A stretch of DNA of 64,000 bases from CAWJJM01 sp963843275 (GTDB lineage Bacteria; Acidobacteriota; Thermoanaerobaculia; Multivoradales; JBCCEF01). Where the stretch lies: the NCBI GenBank assembly GCA_963843275.1, contig CAWJJM010000012.1, positions 248,001 through 312,000 on the forward strand, in the 5' to 3' direction. The translations under genes were made by a program, and so were the position numbers. Under the pieces are notes generated by a model. The model did no database searches and was not told where the DNA came from. It saw only the letters and a program-made list of their open reading frames with translations. Numbering within the stretch: the first letter of the stretch is position 1; each line of letters begins with the position of its first letter. Below, piece by piece: positions 34,860 through 44,301 of this stretch.

Positions 34860-34878
34860 GACGGCGGAAGGAGCCGTC
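34860..34878 (-). terminator. hairpin at the kup stop codon
   Basis: GACGGC-TCCTTCC-GCCGTC on the minus strand is a perfect 6-bp stem beginning at the kup TGA. No T-tract follows, so termination is uncertain. Confidence 0.35.
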
Positions 34879-36768
34879 AGATCTCGACCTGCATCCCGAG
34901 CTCGACCACCTGCTGCGGCGGGATGCGGAAGAAGCCGGTCGCCGGGGTGGCGTTACGCGACATCAGGGCGAAGAGGCGCTCGCGCCACAGCGCCATGCCG
35001 GGCACCCGCTTCGTCGGGAGCAGGGTGACACCCCCCAGGTAGTAGGTGATGTCGTCGGGATGGAGGTCGACGCCCGCGCCGTGGGCGGCGCGCAGGGCGC
35101 CGGGGATGTCGGGCGTCTGCTGGAAGCCGTAGTGGATGACGATCCGGACGAAGCCCTCGCGGTACTCCTTGATCTCCAGGCGGTCGCGCACCGGCACCCG
35201 CGGCACCTCCTCGGTGACCACGGAGACCAGCACCACGCGCTCGTGGAGCACCCGGTTGTGGCGCAGGTGGTGGATGAGGATCGGCGGCGTGCCGCGGCGG
35301 TGGCCGGTGAGGAAGGCGGCGGTGCCGGGCACGCGGACCGGCGGGTCCCGGGAGATCCCCAGCAGCAGCTCGTCGAGCGGCTCCAGCCCCTCGTCGACGT
35401 GCAACGCGAGCAGCTCGCGGCCGCGGCGCCAGGTCGACATCAAGACGTAGACCCCGGCCGCGACGAGCAGCGGGAACCAGCCGCCGTCGGGGATCTTCAG
35501 CAGGTTGGCGCCGAAGAAGACGCCGTCGACGGCGAGCAGGAAGACGGTGAGCGGGATCAGCCAGCGGCGCCGCCAGCCCCAGCGCTCGCGCGCCACCAGG
35601 TAGGCGAGCAGCGTGGTGATGACCATGGTGGTGGTGATGGCGACGCCGTAGGCGCCCGCCAGGTTCGACGACGACCCGAAGCCCAGCACCAGCAGGATCG
35701 TCGCCACCATCAGCGCCCAGTTGACGAGCGGGATGTAGATCTGCCCGATCGCCTCCGACGAGGTCTGGACGATCTTCAGCCGCGGGATCTGGCCGAGCTG
35801 GACCGCCTGGCGGGTGAGCGAGAAGGCGCCGGAGATCACCGCCTGCGAGGCGATCACCGTGGCGACGGTGGCGAGGATCGAGCAGCGGCCAGCGCAGCGC
35901 GTCGGGCGCCAGGCGGTAGAAGGGCTGGCGGACCGCCGCCGGCTCGGCGAGGAGCAGCGCTCCCTGGCCGAAGTAGTTCAGCAGCAGGGCGGGCAGGACC
36001 AGCGAGAACCAGGCCAGGCGGATGGGCCGTTTGCCGAAGTGGCCCATGTCGGCGTAGAGGGCCTCGCCGCCCGTGACGACGAGGAAGACGCGCCCCCAGC
36101 GCCAGCATCCCGGCCCAACGGTGGACGAGGAAGAAGCGCAGCGCCCAGGTCGGGTCGACGGCCCGCACCACGTCGGGCTCGAGCAGGATGCCGCGCACGC
36201 CGAGCGCGGCGAGGGTGCCGAACCAGACCAGCATCACCGGCCCGAAGTAGCGCCCGATGCCGGCGGTGCCGTGGCGCTGGAAGAGGAACAGCCCGAGCAG
36301 GATGGCGACCGACAGGGCGATCACCCAGGGGCCCAGCGACGGCGCCGCCACCTCCAGACCCTCGACCGCCGACAGCACCGAGATGGCGGGGGTGATGGCG
36401 CCGTCGCCGTAGAGCAGGGCGGCGCCGAAGATGCCCATCACCGCGATCAGACGGCGGCGGCGGCGCATCCGCCCGCGCCACGGGCCGAGCAGGGCGAGCA
36501 GCGCCAGGATCCCCCCCTCGCCCTCGTTGTCGGCGCGCAGCACGTAGCCCAGGTACTTGATCGAGATGACGATGACCAGCGACCACAGGATCAGCGACAG
36601 GATGCCGAGGATGTTGACCGGGTCGGCGGGGAGGAAGCGGCCCTCGCCGCGGAGCGACTCGCGGAAGGCGTACAGCGGGCTGGTGCCGATGTCGCCGTAG
36701 ACGATGCCGAGGGCGGTGAGCGAGGAGAGGGCGAGGCGGCCGCCGTGCTCCGTGTCCGGAGAGCTCAT
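34877..36768 (-). CDS. kup: Kup-type potassium uptake transporter (two frameshifts)
   Basis: About 629 residues after removing two single-base insertions. Near 36090 (GGCG[C]GTC) removal restores VFLVVTGGEALYADMGHFG; near 35879 (CTC[G]ATC) it restores LLILATVATVIASQAVISGAF. The N-terminal SLTALGIVYGDIGTSPLYAFRES and LYGDGAITPAISVLSAVEGL are diagnostic of Kup K+/H+ symporters. About 12 membrane segments run to residue 460, followed by a cytoplasmic tail ending in FFRIPPQQVVELGMQVEI. Its ATG overlaps the stop of the TrkA_C gene (ATGA), so the two are coupled. Together they suggest controlled potassium uptake. Confidence 0.9.
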
Positions 36769-37598
36769 CGGGGCGCGGTGCTTTCACGATCGACGCCAGC
36801 GGCCTCGTCGGAGGGCTCGTCGTGAGCTCCGGAGGGGGGCTCGTCGGCCCCGGCTTCCTCCCGCGCGGCGACGCTCCGCTGCCGGTCGACGGCCTGCCGG
36901 TGGGCCTCCTCTCCGCTGGGGCCCGCGCGGCGGCGGTCGAGCTCGGCCAGTCCGTCGCTGCTGCCGTAGAGCACCAGCCGGTCGCCGGCGAGGAGCCGGG
37001 TCCGCCCTCGGGGCGTCCCCAGGTAGCGCTGGTCGCGCTCGACGCCGAGAACCAGGATGCCCTCGCGGCTGAGCTCGAGCTCGTCCAGCTTCTGGCCGGC
37101 GAGCCAGTCCCCCTCCTCGATCGCCATCTCGACCACGCGGTAGCCGCGGGCCAGGTGGAGGAGCCCGGCGTAGTCGGCGACGTCGAGCTGCGTCCAGCGG
37201 CGCAGCGCCGCCTCGATCAGCCGCGACAGGTGGCGGTCGATCCACCGGCTGGTCGCCACTCCCCACAGCAGCACCAGCCCGAGCCCCAGCACCACCGCGC
37301 GCTCGACGGTCTGTCCGACGCCGGGGGAGCCGACGAACGAGAGGATCAGCGAGGAGATCACGGTCACGATCCCGGCGTTTCCGAGCAGCATCAGGAGCAT
37401 GATGATGCGCCGCCGGACCGGATGGCGGACGACGTGCTCGGCCTCGGCGGTGGTGAAGCCGGAGCCGCTGAACGCCGAGCGCGCCTGGAACCTAGCCGAC
37501 TCGCGCGACAGCCCTGTGTTGACCAGGGCCACGGTGGCGATGCGGGTGATCAGCAGAGACACCGCGAGGACGACGAGCAGCGCGAACAGGGCGGTCAT
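36765..37598 (-). CDS. membrane protein with TrkA_C (RCK_C) regulatory domain
   Basis: A 277-residue protein. There are three hydrophobic helices in the first 120 residues, with a conserved loop SARFQARSAFSGSGFTTAEAE and HPVRRRIIMLLMLLGNAG. A soluble TrkA_C domain follows (about 160-230) with GQKLDELELSREGILVLGV and RLLAGDRLVLYGSSDGL. The tail is highly charged. TrkA_C domains bind ligands such as nucleotides and gate ion transporters. It overlaps both the deacetylase-like gene upstream and kup downstream by ATGA, which makes a role in potassium control likely but unproven. Confidence 0.82.
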   Translation of the reverse strand: MTALFALLVVLAVSLLITRIATVALVNTGLSRESARFQARSAFSGSGFTTAEAEHVVRHPVRRRIIMLLMLLGNAGIVTVISSLILSFVGSPGVGQTVERAVVLGLGLVLLWGVATSRWIDRHLSRLIEAALRRWTQLDVADYAGLLHLARGYRVVEMAIEEGDWLAGQKLDELELSREGILVLGVERDQRYLGTPRGRTRLLAGDRLVLYGSSDGLAELDRRRAGPSGEEAHRQAVDRQRSVAAREEAGADEPPSGAHDEPSDEAAGVDRESTAPR

Positions 37599-39466
37599 CG
37601 CGGCCGATCGTATGCGACGCCGCCCCCCGGCTCGGCCAGGGCGAGGTGATGGGAGGAGGCCGCGGCGGCCGCCCGTGTCTCGTACTCCTCGCCCTCGACC
37701 CGCTCGCGCAGCCGGTCGGTGACCGGCAGCACCATCGGCATCGCGGGCAGGGTGAAGCGCCGCCCGCTGTCGAGGTCGACGATGCCGCCGCCGTCGACCG
37801 CCCGGGTGGCGGCCGGCAGGGGCAGGCCCTCCACCGCCCGCCCGAGGGCCCGGAACAGCCCTTCGTGCTCGGGGTCGAGGAAACGCAGGAAGCGCCGCGA
37901 CTGGGTGGTGAGGTGGTAGTGCGAGGGCACGAAGAGCAGGCCGTCGAGACCCAGCCGGTCGCAGATCAGGACCAGCAGCGAGGTGACGTCGGCCAGCAGG
38001 CCGAGCCCCGGATGGCGCTGGCCGGGGAGTGGCGGTCGCCCGGGGGAGAATCCGGCCCGCGGGTTCTGCAGCAGCAGCCACTCGATGCGCAGCATCTGAC
38101 AGCCGGCGACGCTGCTCCGGTCACGTCGCGCCCGCAGCTCGATCAGCAGCTCCCGCCCCGCCGGGTCGGCGTACAGGCGGACGGTCTCGCCGGCCGGGTT
38201 GACGAGCTCGAACTCGATGGTGGGCTCGCGGAAACCCATCGCGCGCAGGCGGTCGAGCAGCCCGGTCCGCTCCAGCGCCAGCTCGGCGCCGTAGCGCGTG
38301 TAGAAGCCGAGGAAGCGCCGTCGTTCGCCGGCGCCGTTCAGGGGTCCGAGCACGTCCTCCTCGCTCAGCCCCCAGTCGTCGTCCGCGCCGCGCACGCCGC
38401 CCCCCAGCTCCGCGGCGGTGATGCGGCGGGCGATGCGGCGGTAGGCGGCCAGGGTGGCCTCCTCGGGGGCGGGGGGATCGAGGCGGCGGCCGGCGGTCAG
38501 CCAGGCGGCGTAGCGGGCGCTGTAGGTCCAGGCCGCCCGGCCGTAGCCCCCGGCGAGCACGATCGCCAGCGGCACCGGCACCGGGCGGCGGCGCAGCAGG
38601 GCGGTCACCCAGCGGTCGCGCCGGAAGATGCCGTCGGCGGTGAGCTGCCAGTCGCCGAGCGCGTCGTCGGCCGCCACGTCGGTGCCGGCGAGGTAGACGG
38701 CCAGCGCCGGCCGCAGCCGCTCGACCAGCGGCGGCAGGTGCGCGGCGAGGGCGGCCAGGCAGGTCGCGTCGTCGACGCCGGTGCCGAGCTCGATCGCCGT
38801 CGACTCGACGGCGTCGGGGTCGGTCCCGGAGGAACCGTTGTGCAGCGAGAAGGTGTGGACGCTCGCGTCGGCGGCGAAGACGGCGCGGGTGCCGTCCCCG
38901 TCGTGGAGGTCGCAGTCGACGATCAGCACCGGCCCCGTCAACCCCTGTTGCCGCGCGGTGGCCACCGCCGCGGCGACGTCGTTGAGCAGACAGAAGCGCG
39001 CCGCCCGGTCGGGGAAGGCGTGGTGGAAACCGCCGCCGAGGTTGAAGGCCACGCCGCCGGAGGCCAGGGCGCGGGCGACGGCGAGCTGGGTCCCGCCGGC
39101 CATGCGCCGCTGCACGTCGAGCATGCGGTCGCGCTCGCGGTCGCTCACCCGGAAGCCGATCGCCCGGGTGAGGACCTCGGGGTCGGAGAGCGACTCCAGG
39201 TACTCCATCCGGTGCACCCGGCCGAGGGCCTTGAAGGTGACCGGCGGCGGCACCCGCACCTCGCCGCGGGCGACCAGGCCTTCGGCGGCGAGGAAGGCGA
39301 GGATCTTCTCGCCGCGCTGGGGGTCGTGGGCGAGGCCGGCCATCTCGAGCCGATACTGCGGGCTGTAGACGAGGTCGAGCGGCCGCTCGGTGAGGGCGTG
39401 GCGCAGGCGCCGCAGGGCACGGCGCCACGCGGGCGGCAGGTCGGGGCGCTGCGGCCGGGCGGCCAT
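37595..39466 (-). CDS. histone-deacetylase-superfamily protein with C-terminal extension
   Basis: 623 residues. Residues 30-340 form a class I/II HDAC-fold domain: NLGGGFHHAFPDRAARFCLLND (catalytic His pair), VLIVDCDLHDGDGT (zinc Asp and His), AGTDVAADD (zinc Asp) and LAGGYGRAAW. Bacterial members deacetylate acetyl-lysine, acetylpolyamines or related amides. The remaining 280 residues are a separate domain with FYTRYGAELALERTGLLDRL and VTSLLVLICDRLGLDGLLFVPSHYH, not recognised further. Its stop overlaps the TrkA_C gene (ATGA) and then kup, forming a three-gene operon. Deacetylase chemistry is likely; the substrate is unknown. Confidence 0.82.
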   Translation of the reverse strand: MAARPQRPDLPPAWRRALRRLRHALTERPLDLVYSPQYRLEMAGLAHDPQRGEKILAFLAAEGLVARGEVRVPPPVTFKALGRVHRMEYLESLSDPEVLTRAIGFRVSDRERDRMLDVQRRMAGGTQLAVARALASGGVAFNLGGGFHHAFPDRAARFCLLNDVAAAVATARQQGLTGPVLIVDCDLHDGDGTRAVFAADASVHTFSLHNGSSGTDPDAVESTAIELGTGVDDATCLAALAAHLPPLVERLRPALAVYLAGTDVAADDALGDWQLTADGIFRRDRWVTALLRRRPVPVPLAIVLAGGYGRAAWTYSARYAAWLTAGRRLDPPAPEEATLAAYRRIARRITAAELGGGVRGADDDWGLSEEDVLGPLNGAGERRRFLGFYTRYGAELALERTGLLDRLRAMGFREPTIEFELVNPAGETVRLYADPAGRELLIELRARRDRSSVAGCQMLRIEWLLLQNPRAGFSPGRPPLPGQRHPGLGLLADVTSLLVLICDRLGLDGLLFVPSHYHLTTQSRRFLRFLDPEHEGLFRALGRAVEGLPLPAATRAVDGGGIVDLDSGRRFTLPAMPMVLPVTDRLRERVEGEEYETRAAAAASSHHLALAEPGGGVAYDRPR

Positions 39467-39593
39467 CCGTCAACCCCCGTGCCGCCGGGTGCACCGGCCC
39501 CCGCCGCCCGCCTTCGCGGCGGAACCCGTCGTGGTCCTCCCGCCCCGAGCCCTCCGCACCGCCTGGGAACCTCCCGTCGTCTCCGGCCGGCCG

Positions 39594-39899
39594 TCAGCCG
39601 AGCTCCACCCAGGTGGCGCCCCAGCCGCCGTCCGCGGCCCCGGCGTCGCCGAAGGCGCGCACCCGGGGGTCGCGCTCCAGCAGGCTCCGCACCAGGCGCC
39701 GTTGCATGCCGACGCCGCGGCCGTGGATGATGCGCAGGCGCCGGTAGCCGCGCCGGTGGGCGGCGTCGAGCCAGTCGCGGACCAGGTCGGCGACCTCGCG
39801 CGGCGGGAAGGAGTGCAGGTCGAGCACGTCGGTGATGGGCAGCTCCACCGCCTCCGGCACGCCGTCGTCCGGCGCCTCGTGCCCGTCGTCGTCGCCCAT
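39594..39899 (-). CDS. small Smr-domain protein
   Basis: A 101-residue stand-alone Smr domain (as in the MutS2 C-terminus) with ITDVLDLHSFPPREVADLV (DLH motif near residue 28) and RLRIIHGRGVGMQRRLV (HGRG near residue 59). Smr domains nick or bind branched nucleic acids; stand-alone copies are of unclear role. The start has GGGGAGGG just upstream. It lies 127 bp upstream of the deacetylase-like gene on the same strand, a gap with no other feature seen. Confidence 0.88.
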   Translation of the reverse strand: MGDDDGHEAPDDGVPEAVELPITDVLDLHSFPPREVADLVRDWLDAAHRRGYRRLRIIHGRGVGMQRRLVRSLLERDPRVRAFGDAGAADGGWGATWVELG

Positions 39900-39941
39900 G
39901 CGCCCTCCCCGGCCATCTTACGCCGCGGGACCGGTCTCCCC

Positions 39942-39970
39942 TTGACATTCGACAGGTCGGGTGCCACTCT
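39942..39970 (+). promoter_or_regulatory. promoter of the padR-ADOP operon
   Basis: TTGACA at 39942-39947, a 17-bp spacer and CACTCT at 39965-39970, in the divergent Smr/PadR gap. The -10 resembles the TACTCT used before rplU in this window. The interval up to the GTG probably holds the PadR operator. Confidence 0.45.
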
Positions 39971-40016
39971 TGTCGTGTATCTAGGGGAAGCGGACCGGAG
40001 CGGAAGGGGGTGGCGA

Positions 40017-40346
40017 GTGCAGGCGAACGCCGACGTGCTGCAGGGGACGCTGGACCTGCTGATCCTCAAGGCGCTGTCGCTCGGGCCGATGCACGGCTGG
40101 GGCGTGGCGCAGCGGATCCAGCAGGTCTCCAACGCCGTGCTGCAGGTCAACCAGGGATCGCTCTACCCGGCCCTGCACCGGCTCGAGCGTCGCGGCTGGA
40201 TCGCGGCGGAGTGGGGCACCTCGGACAACAACCGGCGGGCCAAGTTCTACCGACTGACCGCCGCCGGGCGGCGGCAGCTCGACGCGGAGACCGCCCAGTG
40301 GCGGCAGTTCGCCGGCGCCGTCGAGCTGGTGCTGGAGGCACGGTGA
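40017..40346 (+). CDS. PadR-family transcriptional regulator
   Basis: A 109-residue winged-helix repressor: LQGTLDLLILKALSLGPMHG, then VNQGSLYPALHRLERRGWI and the wing NNRRAKFYRLTAAGRRQL. The GTG at 40017 has AAGGGGG 7 bases upstream. The gene overlaps the ADOP permease by GTGA. PadR regulators paired with ADOP permeases are a hallmark of Acidobacteriota and usually control the same transcript. The ligand is unknown. Confidence 0.92.
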   Translation: MQANADVLQGTLDLLILKALSLGPMHGWGVAQRIQQVSNAVLQVNQGSLYPALHRLERRGWIAAEWGTSDNNRRAKFYRLTAAGRRQLDAETAQWRQFAGAVELVLEAR

Positions 40347-43033
40347 GCCGCTGGCGCGCCTGGCGGGTGCGCTGGCGCGACCTGCTGCGGCCGCGCCGGG
40401 TCGAGCGCGAGCTCGACGAGGAGCTGCGTTTCCACCTGGAGATGGAGGCGGCGGCCCAGCGCGCCAGCGGCCTCCCCGACGCCGAGGCACGGCGCCGCGC
40501 CCGGCTGCGCTTCGGCGGTGTGGAGGGCTTCAAGGAGGCCTCCCGCGAGGCGCGCGGCTTCTCGGCGTGGAGCGACGCCGCCCGCGACCTGCGGCTGACC
40601 GTCCGGCAGCTCGCGGCGCGCCCCGGGTTCGCGCTCGCGGCGATCCTCTCGCTGGCCGTCGGGATCGGCGCCGACACGGCGATCTTCAGCGCGCTCGAGG
40701 CGGTGCTGCTGCGCCCCAGCCCGTTCGCGGAGCCGGACCGGCTGGTGATGCTGTGGGAGACCGACCGCGCCAGCGACACCCGCCACGAGCCGGCCTCGTG
40801 GCCCGACCTCGAGGACTTCCGGCGGGACGCCCGGAGCCTGGCGGGGATCGAGGCGTTCGCGGGGCTGGACGCGACGTTGGCCGGCGCGGACGAGCCGGTT
40901 CGGATCACCGGCCTGCTGGTCACCCCGGGGCTGCCGCGGCTGCTCGGCGTCCGCCCGCTCGCCGGGCGTCTCTTCGCCGCGGACGACGGCACCGGGCAGG
41001 AGGCGAGCGCGGTGCTGCTCGGCGAGAGCCTGTGGCGCCGGCGCTTCGCCGCCGACCCGGCCGTGGTGGGCCGCACCGTGACGCTCGACGAGCGTCCGGC
41101 CACGGTGGTGGGCGTCCTGCCGGCGGCCGCCGACCTGGGGATCCGGCAGGTGCACGAGCGCGCCGACTACAGCGCCTCGTTCGGTGGCGGAGCGGTGGAC
41201 GTGTGGGTGGCGCTCGCCCCCACCGCCGAGGCGTATCCGCGCCAGACCCACCCGTTCCTGGCCCTGGCCCGCCTGGCGCCGGGGCGCGGGCTGCCGGCGG
41301 CGCAGCGGGAGCTGGCGGCGATCGCCGCCCGGCTGGAGGCGCGGTTTCCCGAGAATGCCGACCGCGGCGTCCACCTGGAGAGCTACTCGGAGGTGGTCTT
41401 CGGGCCCGTGCGCCGGCCGCTCTGGGTCCTGTTCGGCGCCGTCACCCTGGTCCTCTGCGTGATGTGCGTCAACGTCGCCAACCTGCTGCTGGCGCGCACC
41501 GCGACGCGCCGCCGGGAGGTCGCCGTGCGGCGCGCCCTCGGCGCCGCCGGCGGCCGCCTGCGGCGCCAGTTCCTGGTCGAAGGGCTGGTGCTCGCCGGCC
41601 TCGGCGTGCTCTCCGGCCTGGGGCTGGCGGCCGCGCTGCTGCGCGCCCTCGTCGCGGCGGCGCCGGCCGACGTCCCCCGCCTGGGCGGGGCCACCCTCGA
41701 CGGAACGGTCCTCGCCTACGCGGTGGCGATCGGCGGCGGCGTGGCCGTCGCCCTCGGCCTGCTGCCGGCGCTCGAGATCCGCCGGCTCGATCCGCTGCCC
41801 GGGCTGCGCTCGACGCCGCGTGGCCGCGGGGCGGCGAGCCGCCGCGGGGGGCGCTTCCGCGGCGCCCTGGTGGTCGCCGAAGTGGCGCTGGCCGTGGTGC
41901 TGGTGATCGGCGCCGGGCTCCTGCTGCGCAGCTTCTGGCGGTTGCGCCAGGTCGACCCGGGGTTCCACGCCGCCGGCGTGCTCAAGGTGCAGTACGAGCT
42001 CCCCGAGACCCGCTACCCGCGCGACTTCTCGCGCTGGCCGGACCTGCCCGAGATCACCGGCTTCCACGCCCGCCTGCTGGAGCGGGTGCGGGCGCTGCCG
42101 GGGGTCGCGGCGGCGGCGGTGGCGGGCGGTCATCCCCTCGACCCCGGGTTCACCAACTCGTTCGTCATCGTCGGCCGCGAGGCCGAGTCCGCGGACTTCC
42201 CCGAGATCCGGACCCGCTTCCTCAGCCCGGGCTACCTCGACACCCTGGGCGTCGACCTCGTGGCCGGCCGCGACCTGCGGGCCGCCGACGACGCGCACGC
42301 CCCGGCGGTGCTGTTGATCAACCGGGCGGCGGCGCGACGGTACTTCCCCGGCCGCGACCCGCTGGGCCAGCGCATCGCCTTCTGGGGCACCGAGCGCCGG
42401 ATCGTGGGGGTGATCGGCGACGAGCGCTTCGCCGGCCTCGACCGGCCCGCGGCCCCGGCCGCCTACGCCCCGCTGGCGCAGGCGCCGCCGCGGACGGCGA
42501 CCTTGCTGCTCCGCCTGCGCCGGGGCGATCCCCGCGCCGCCGCCCCGGCGGTCCGGCGGGTCTTCGCCGCCCTCGACCCCGGCGTCGTTCCCTTCGCCGT
42601 CGAGCCGCTGACGGCGACGCTGGCGGCGAGCCTCGCGCCGGCCCGGTTCACCGCGGTGCTGCTCGGCCTGTTCGCCGCCGTCGCCCTGCTGCTGGCCCTG
42701 ATCGGCGTCCACGGCGTGCTCGCCTACGGGGTGGCCGAGCGGGTCCCGGAGGTCGGGCTGCGCATGGCGCTCGGCGCCACCCGGGCGGACGTGATGGCGG
42801 CGATCCTCGGCCGTGGCCTGACGCTCGCCGGGGCGGGCGTCGGCCTGGGCCTGGTGGCGGCGGCCGCCGGGTCGCGGCTGCTGGCGAGCCTGGTCTACGG
42901 CGTCACCGCCACCGACCCCGCCACCTTCCTGGCCGCCCCCGCGGCCATCCTGGCGGCGGCGCTGGTGGCCAGCGCGCTGCCCGCCGTGCGGGCGGTGCGC
43001 ACCGATCCGGGCCGCAGCCTGCGCGCCGAGTAG
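40343..43033 (+). CDS. ADOP-type ABC permease (MacB/FtsX-like, duplicated)
   Basis: An 896-residue inner-membrane protein of the acidobacterial duplicated orphan permease type. The N-terminal 75 residues are a soluble helical prefix (RVERELDEELRFHLEMEAAA). Then comes a membrane helix with AAILSLAVGIGADTAIFSAL and a periplasmic MacB-type domain (about 110-370). The first FtsX domain has VNVANLLLARTATRRREVAVRRALGA, followed by a second periplasmic domain, and the second FtsX domain ends GLRMALGATRADV. No cognate ATPase is encoded nearby, hence orphan. The function of the class is unresolved. It is coupled to padR by a GTGA overlap. Confidence 0.9.
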   Translation: MSRWRAWRVRWRDLLRPRRVERELDEELRFHLEMEAAAQRASGLPDAEARRRARLRFGGVEGFKEASREARGFSAWSDAARDLRLTVRQLAARPGFALAAILSLAVGIGADTAIFSALEAVLLRPSPFAEPDRLVMLWETDRASDTRHEPASWPDLEDFRRDARSLAGIEAFAGLDATLAGADEPVRITGLLVTPGLPRLLGVRPLAGRLFAADDGTGQEASAVLLGESLWRRRFAADPAVVGRTVTLDERPATVVGVLPAAADLGIRQVHERADYSASFGGGAVDVWVALAPTAEAYPRQTHPFLALARLAPGRGLPAAQRELAAIAARLEARFPENADRGVHLESYSEVVFGPVRRPLWVLFGAVTLVLCVMCVNVANLLLARTATRRREVAVRRALGAAGGRLRRQFLVEGLVLAGLGVLSGLGLAAALLRALVAAAPADVPRLGGATLDGTVLAYAVAIGGGVAVALGLLPALEIRRLDPLPGLRSTPRGRGAASRRGGRFRGALVVAEVALAVVLVIGAGLLLRSFWRLRQVDPGFHAAGVLKVQYELPETRYPRDFSRWPDLPEITGFHARLLERVRALPGVAAAAVAGGHPLDPGFTNSFVIVGREAESADFPEIRTRFLSPGYLDTLGVDLVAGRDLRAADDAHAPAVLLINRAAARRYFPGRDPLGQRIAFWGTERRIVGVIGDERFAGLDRPAAPAAYAPLAQAPPRTATLLLRLRRGDPRAAAPAVRRVFAALDPGVVPFAVEPLTATLAASLAPARFTAVLLGLFAAVALLLALIGVHGVLAYGVAERVPEVGLRMALGATRADVMAAILGRGLTLAGAGVGLGLVAAAAGSRLLASLVYGVTATDPATFLAAPAAILAAALVASALPAVRAVRTDPGRSLRAE

Positions 43034-43042
43034 CGCGCCGGC

Positions 43043-43207
43043 TCAGCCCTCGCCGGTCATGGCGTCGAACTCGTCCGGCGTCGCGAAGCGTTCGGGGTCG
43101 TCGTTGCCGCAGGCCTCGCAGACGGCTTCGCGCACCGTCTCCTCCTCCCACTCGAAGGTGTAGCAGGGGGTCTCGCACTCGATACAGACCAGGTAGTCGG
43201 GGCTCAT
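43043..43207 (-). CDS. 54-residue Cys4 zinc-ribbon-like protein
   Basis: A tiny acidic protein with CIECETPC and CEACGNDDPERF, i.e. two CxxC knuckles 24 residues apart plus one extra Cys, probably binding zinc. The ATG overlaps the alpha/beta hydrolase stop (ATGA) and has a perfect GGAGG six bases upstream, so it is a genuine coupled gene. Family not recognised; function unknown. Confidence 0.75.
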   Translation of the reverse strand: MSPDYLVCIECETPCYTFEWEEETVREAVCEACGNDDPERFATPDEFDAMTGEG

Positions 43208-44079
43208 GACGCCTCCTTCCCGGATCGAAGGTTCAGCGGAGTGCTGCGACGGAAGTCCCGGACCGCGGCGACGAGGTCCCGCGGGCGGTCCCACTGCACC
43301 AGATGGCTGGCGGGCAGGCGCACCAGCCGGGCGGCGGGCAGGGCCGCCGCCATGCGTTCGGCCACGTCGACGGTGAAGACGCCGTCCTGCTCGCCCCACA
43401 CGAGCGCGGTGGGGACCGCGACGCGGGCCAGCTCGGCGTCGGTGAGGGCGTCGCGCTCGCTGAGCTTGTCGAGAGCGCGCCGGACGCCGGGCGAGGTGAA
43501 GGTGCGCAGGAAGGCGCGCCGCATCAGGCGGGGTGGCAGGGGGGGGCGCAGGAACATGGCGTCGACCAGGTTCTCGGCGCCCGCCGCGTCGGACACCCGC
43601 AGCAGACGCTCGATGCGCCGCCAGTCCTGCTCCCGGTAGCCGCCCGGGGCGATCAGGACCAGGCGTGCGACCAGGTCGGGCCGGGCCAGGGCCAGCCGCA
43701 GCGCCATCCAGCCGCCCAGGCTGTAGCCGCCGAGCGTCACCGGCCGGCCGCCGAGGACGCGGTCGATCAGGGCCGCGACCTCGGGCACGCCGTCGGCGAC
43801 CGCCAGGGCGCCTCCCGGGACCCGGCTGCCGCCGGCGGCGGAGAGCTCGGGGACGAGCAGGCGGCAGGTCGAGCGCAGCTCCCGCACCACCGGCAGCCAG
43901 CCGGCGGCCAGGGCGCCGAGGCCGTGCAGGAGCACCCACGGCTCGCCGTCCTCCGGCCCGGCGGTCCACACCCGCAGCCGCACCTCGCCGTGGCGGAACG
44001 CGAAGGGCCGGGCGCCCGAGATGCGCAGCGCGAGAGCGGCGAGGCCGCGGTAGACACGGAGCCACATCGGGAGCAGCAT
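43204..44079 (-). CDS. alpha/beta hydrolase
   Basis: 291 residues with the alpha/beta-hydrolase landmarks: WVLLHGLGALAAGW (oxyanion loop), the nucleophile elbow LGGYSLGGWMALRLA, LVWGEQDGVF (acid strand) and LVRLPASHLVQWDRP (catalytic His). No signal peptide. The substrate is unknown; esterase, lipase or meta-cleavage hydrolase activity would all fit. The ATG at 44079 is used, with a second in-frame ATG at 44067. An AT-rich CTTTGATCCAAAG inverted repeat at 44095-44107 just upstream may be an operator. It is coupled to the 54-residue gene downstream. Confidence 0.82.
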   Translation of the reverse strand: MLLPMWLRVYRGLAALALRISGARPFAFRHGEVRLRVWTAGPEDGEPWVLLHGLGALAAGWLPVVRELRSTCRLLVPELSAAGGSRVPGGALAVADGVPEVAALIDRVLGGRPVTLGGYSLGGWMALRLALARPDLVARLVLIAPGGYREQDWRRIERLLRVSDAAGAENLVDAMFLRPPLPPRLMRRAFLRTFTSPGVRRALDKLSERDALTDAELARVAVPTALVWGEQDGVFTVDVAERMAAALPAARLVRLPASHLVQWDRPRDLVAAVRDFRRSTPLNLRSGKEAS

Positions 44080-44185
44080 AGCACCGTGAAAACCCTTTGA
44101 TCCAAAGAGTTTCCGGTTCCGCGCGAGGGGGGTGGGGCGGGGCCCTGCGGGACCGTTCGCGCGGCGCCCGGAGGTGCCGCGCGGT

Positions 44186-44214
44186 TTGACCGCCCGCACC
44201 CCTCGTGCTACTCT
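44186..44214 (+). promoter_or_regulatory. promoter of the rplU-rpmA operon
   Basis: TTGACC (44186-44191), exactly 17 bp, then TACTCT (44209-44214), 88 bp before the rplU ATG. It is the best-formed promoter on the plus strand here. Confidence 0.65.
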
Positions 44215-44301
44215 CTCCCGTCCGCGCCCCGTCCGGGCGCGCGGCGGAAGTGTGGGTTCGCCCACGTCCCGAGTTTTCGGCCGAGAGGGAGCTTGCGAAC
44301 C

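Noticed and set aside
34520..34861. Plus-strand ORF of 113 codons opposite the Cys-rich ORF
   Set aside because: Composition is Ser/Arg/Pro-rich without a ribosome-binding site; the opposite strand has the more structured peptide.
40010..40016. GTG at 40010 as start of the ADOP/padR frame
   Set aside because: It is in another reading frame; the GTG at 40017 starts the conserved PadR helix with a proper Shine-Dalgarno.
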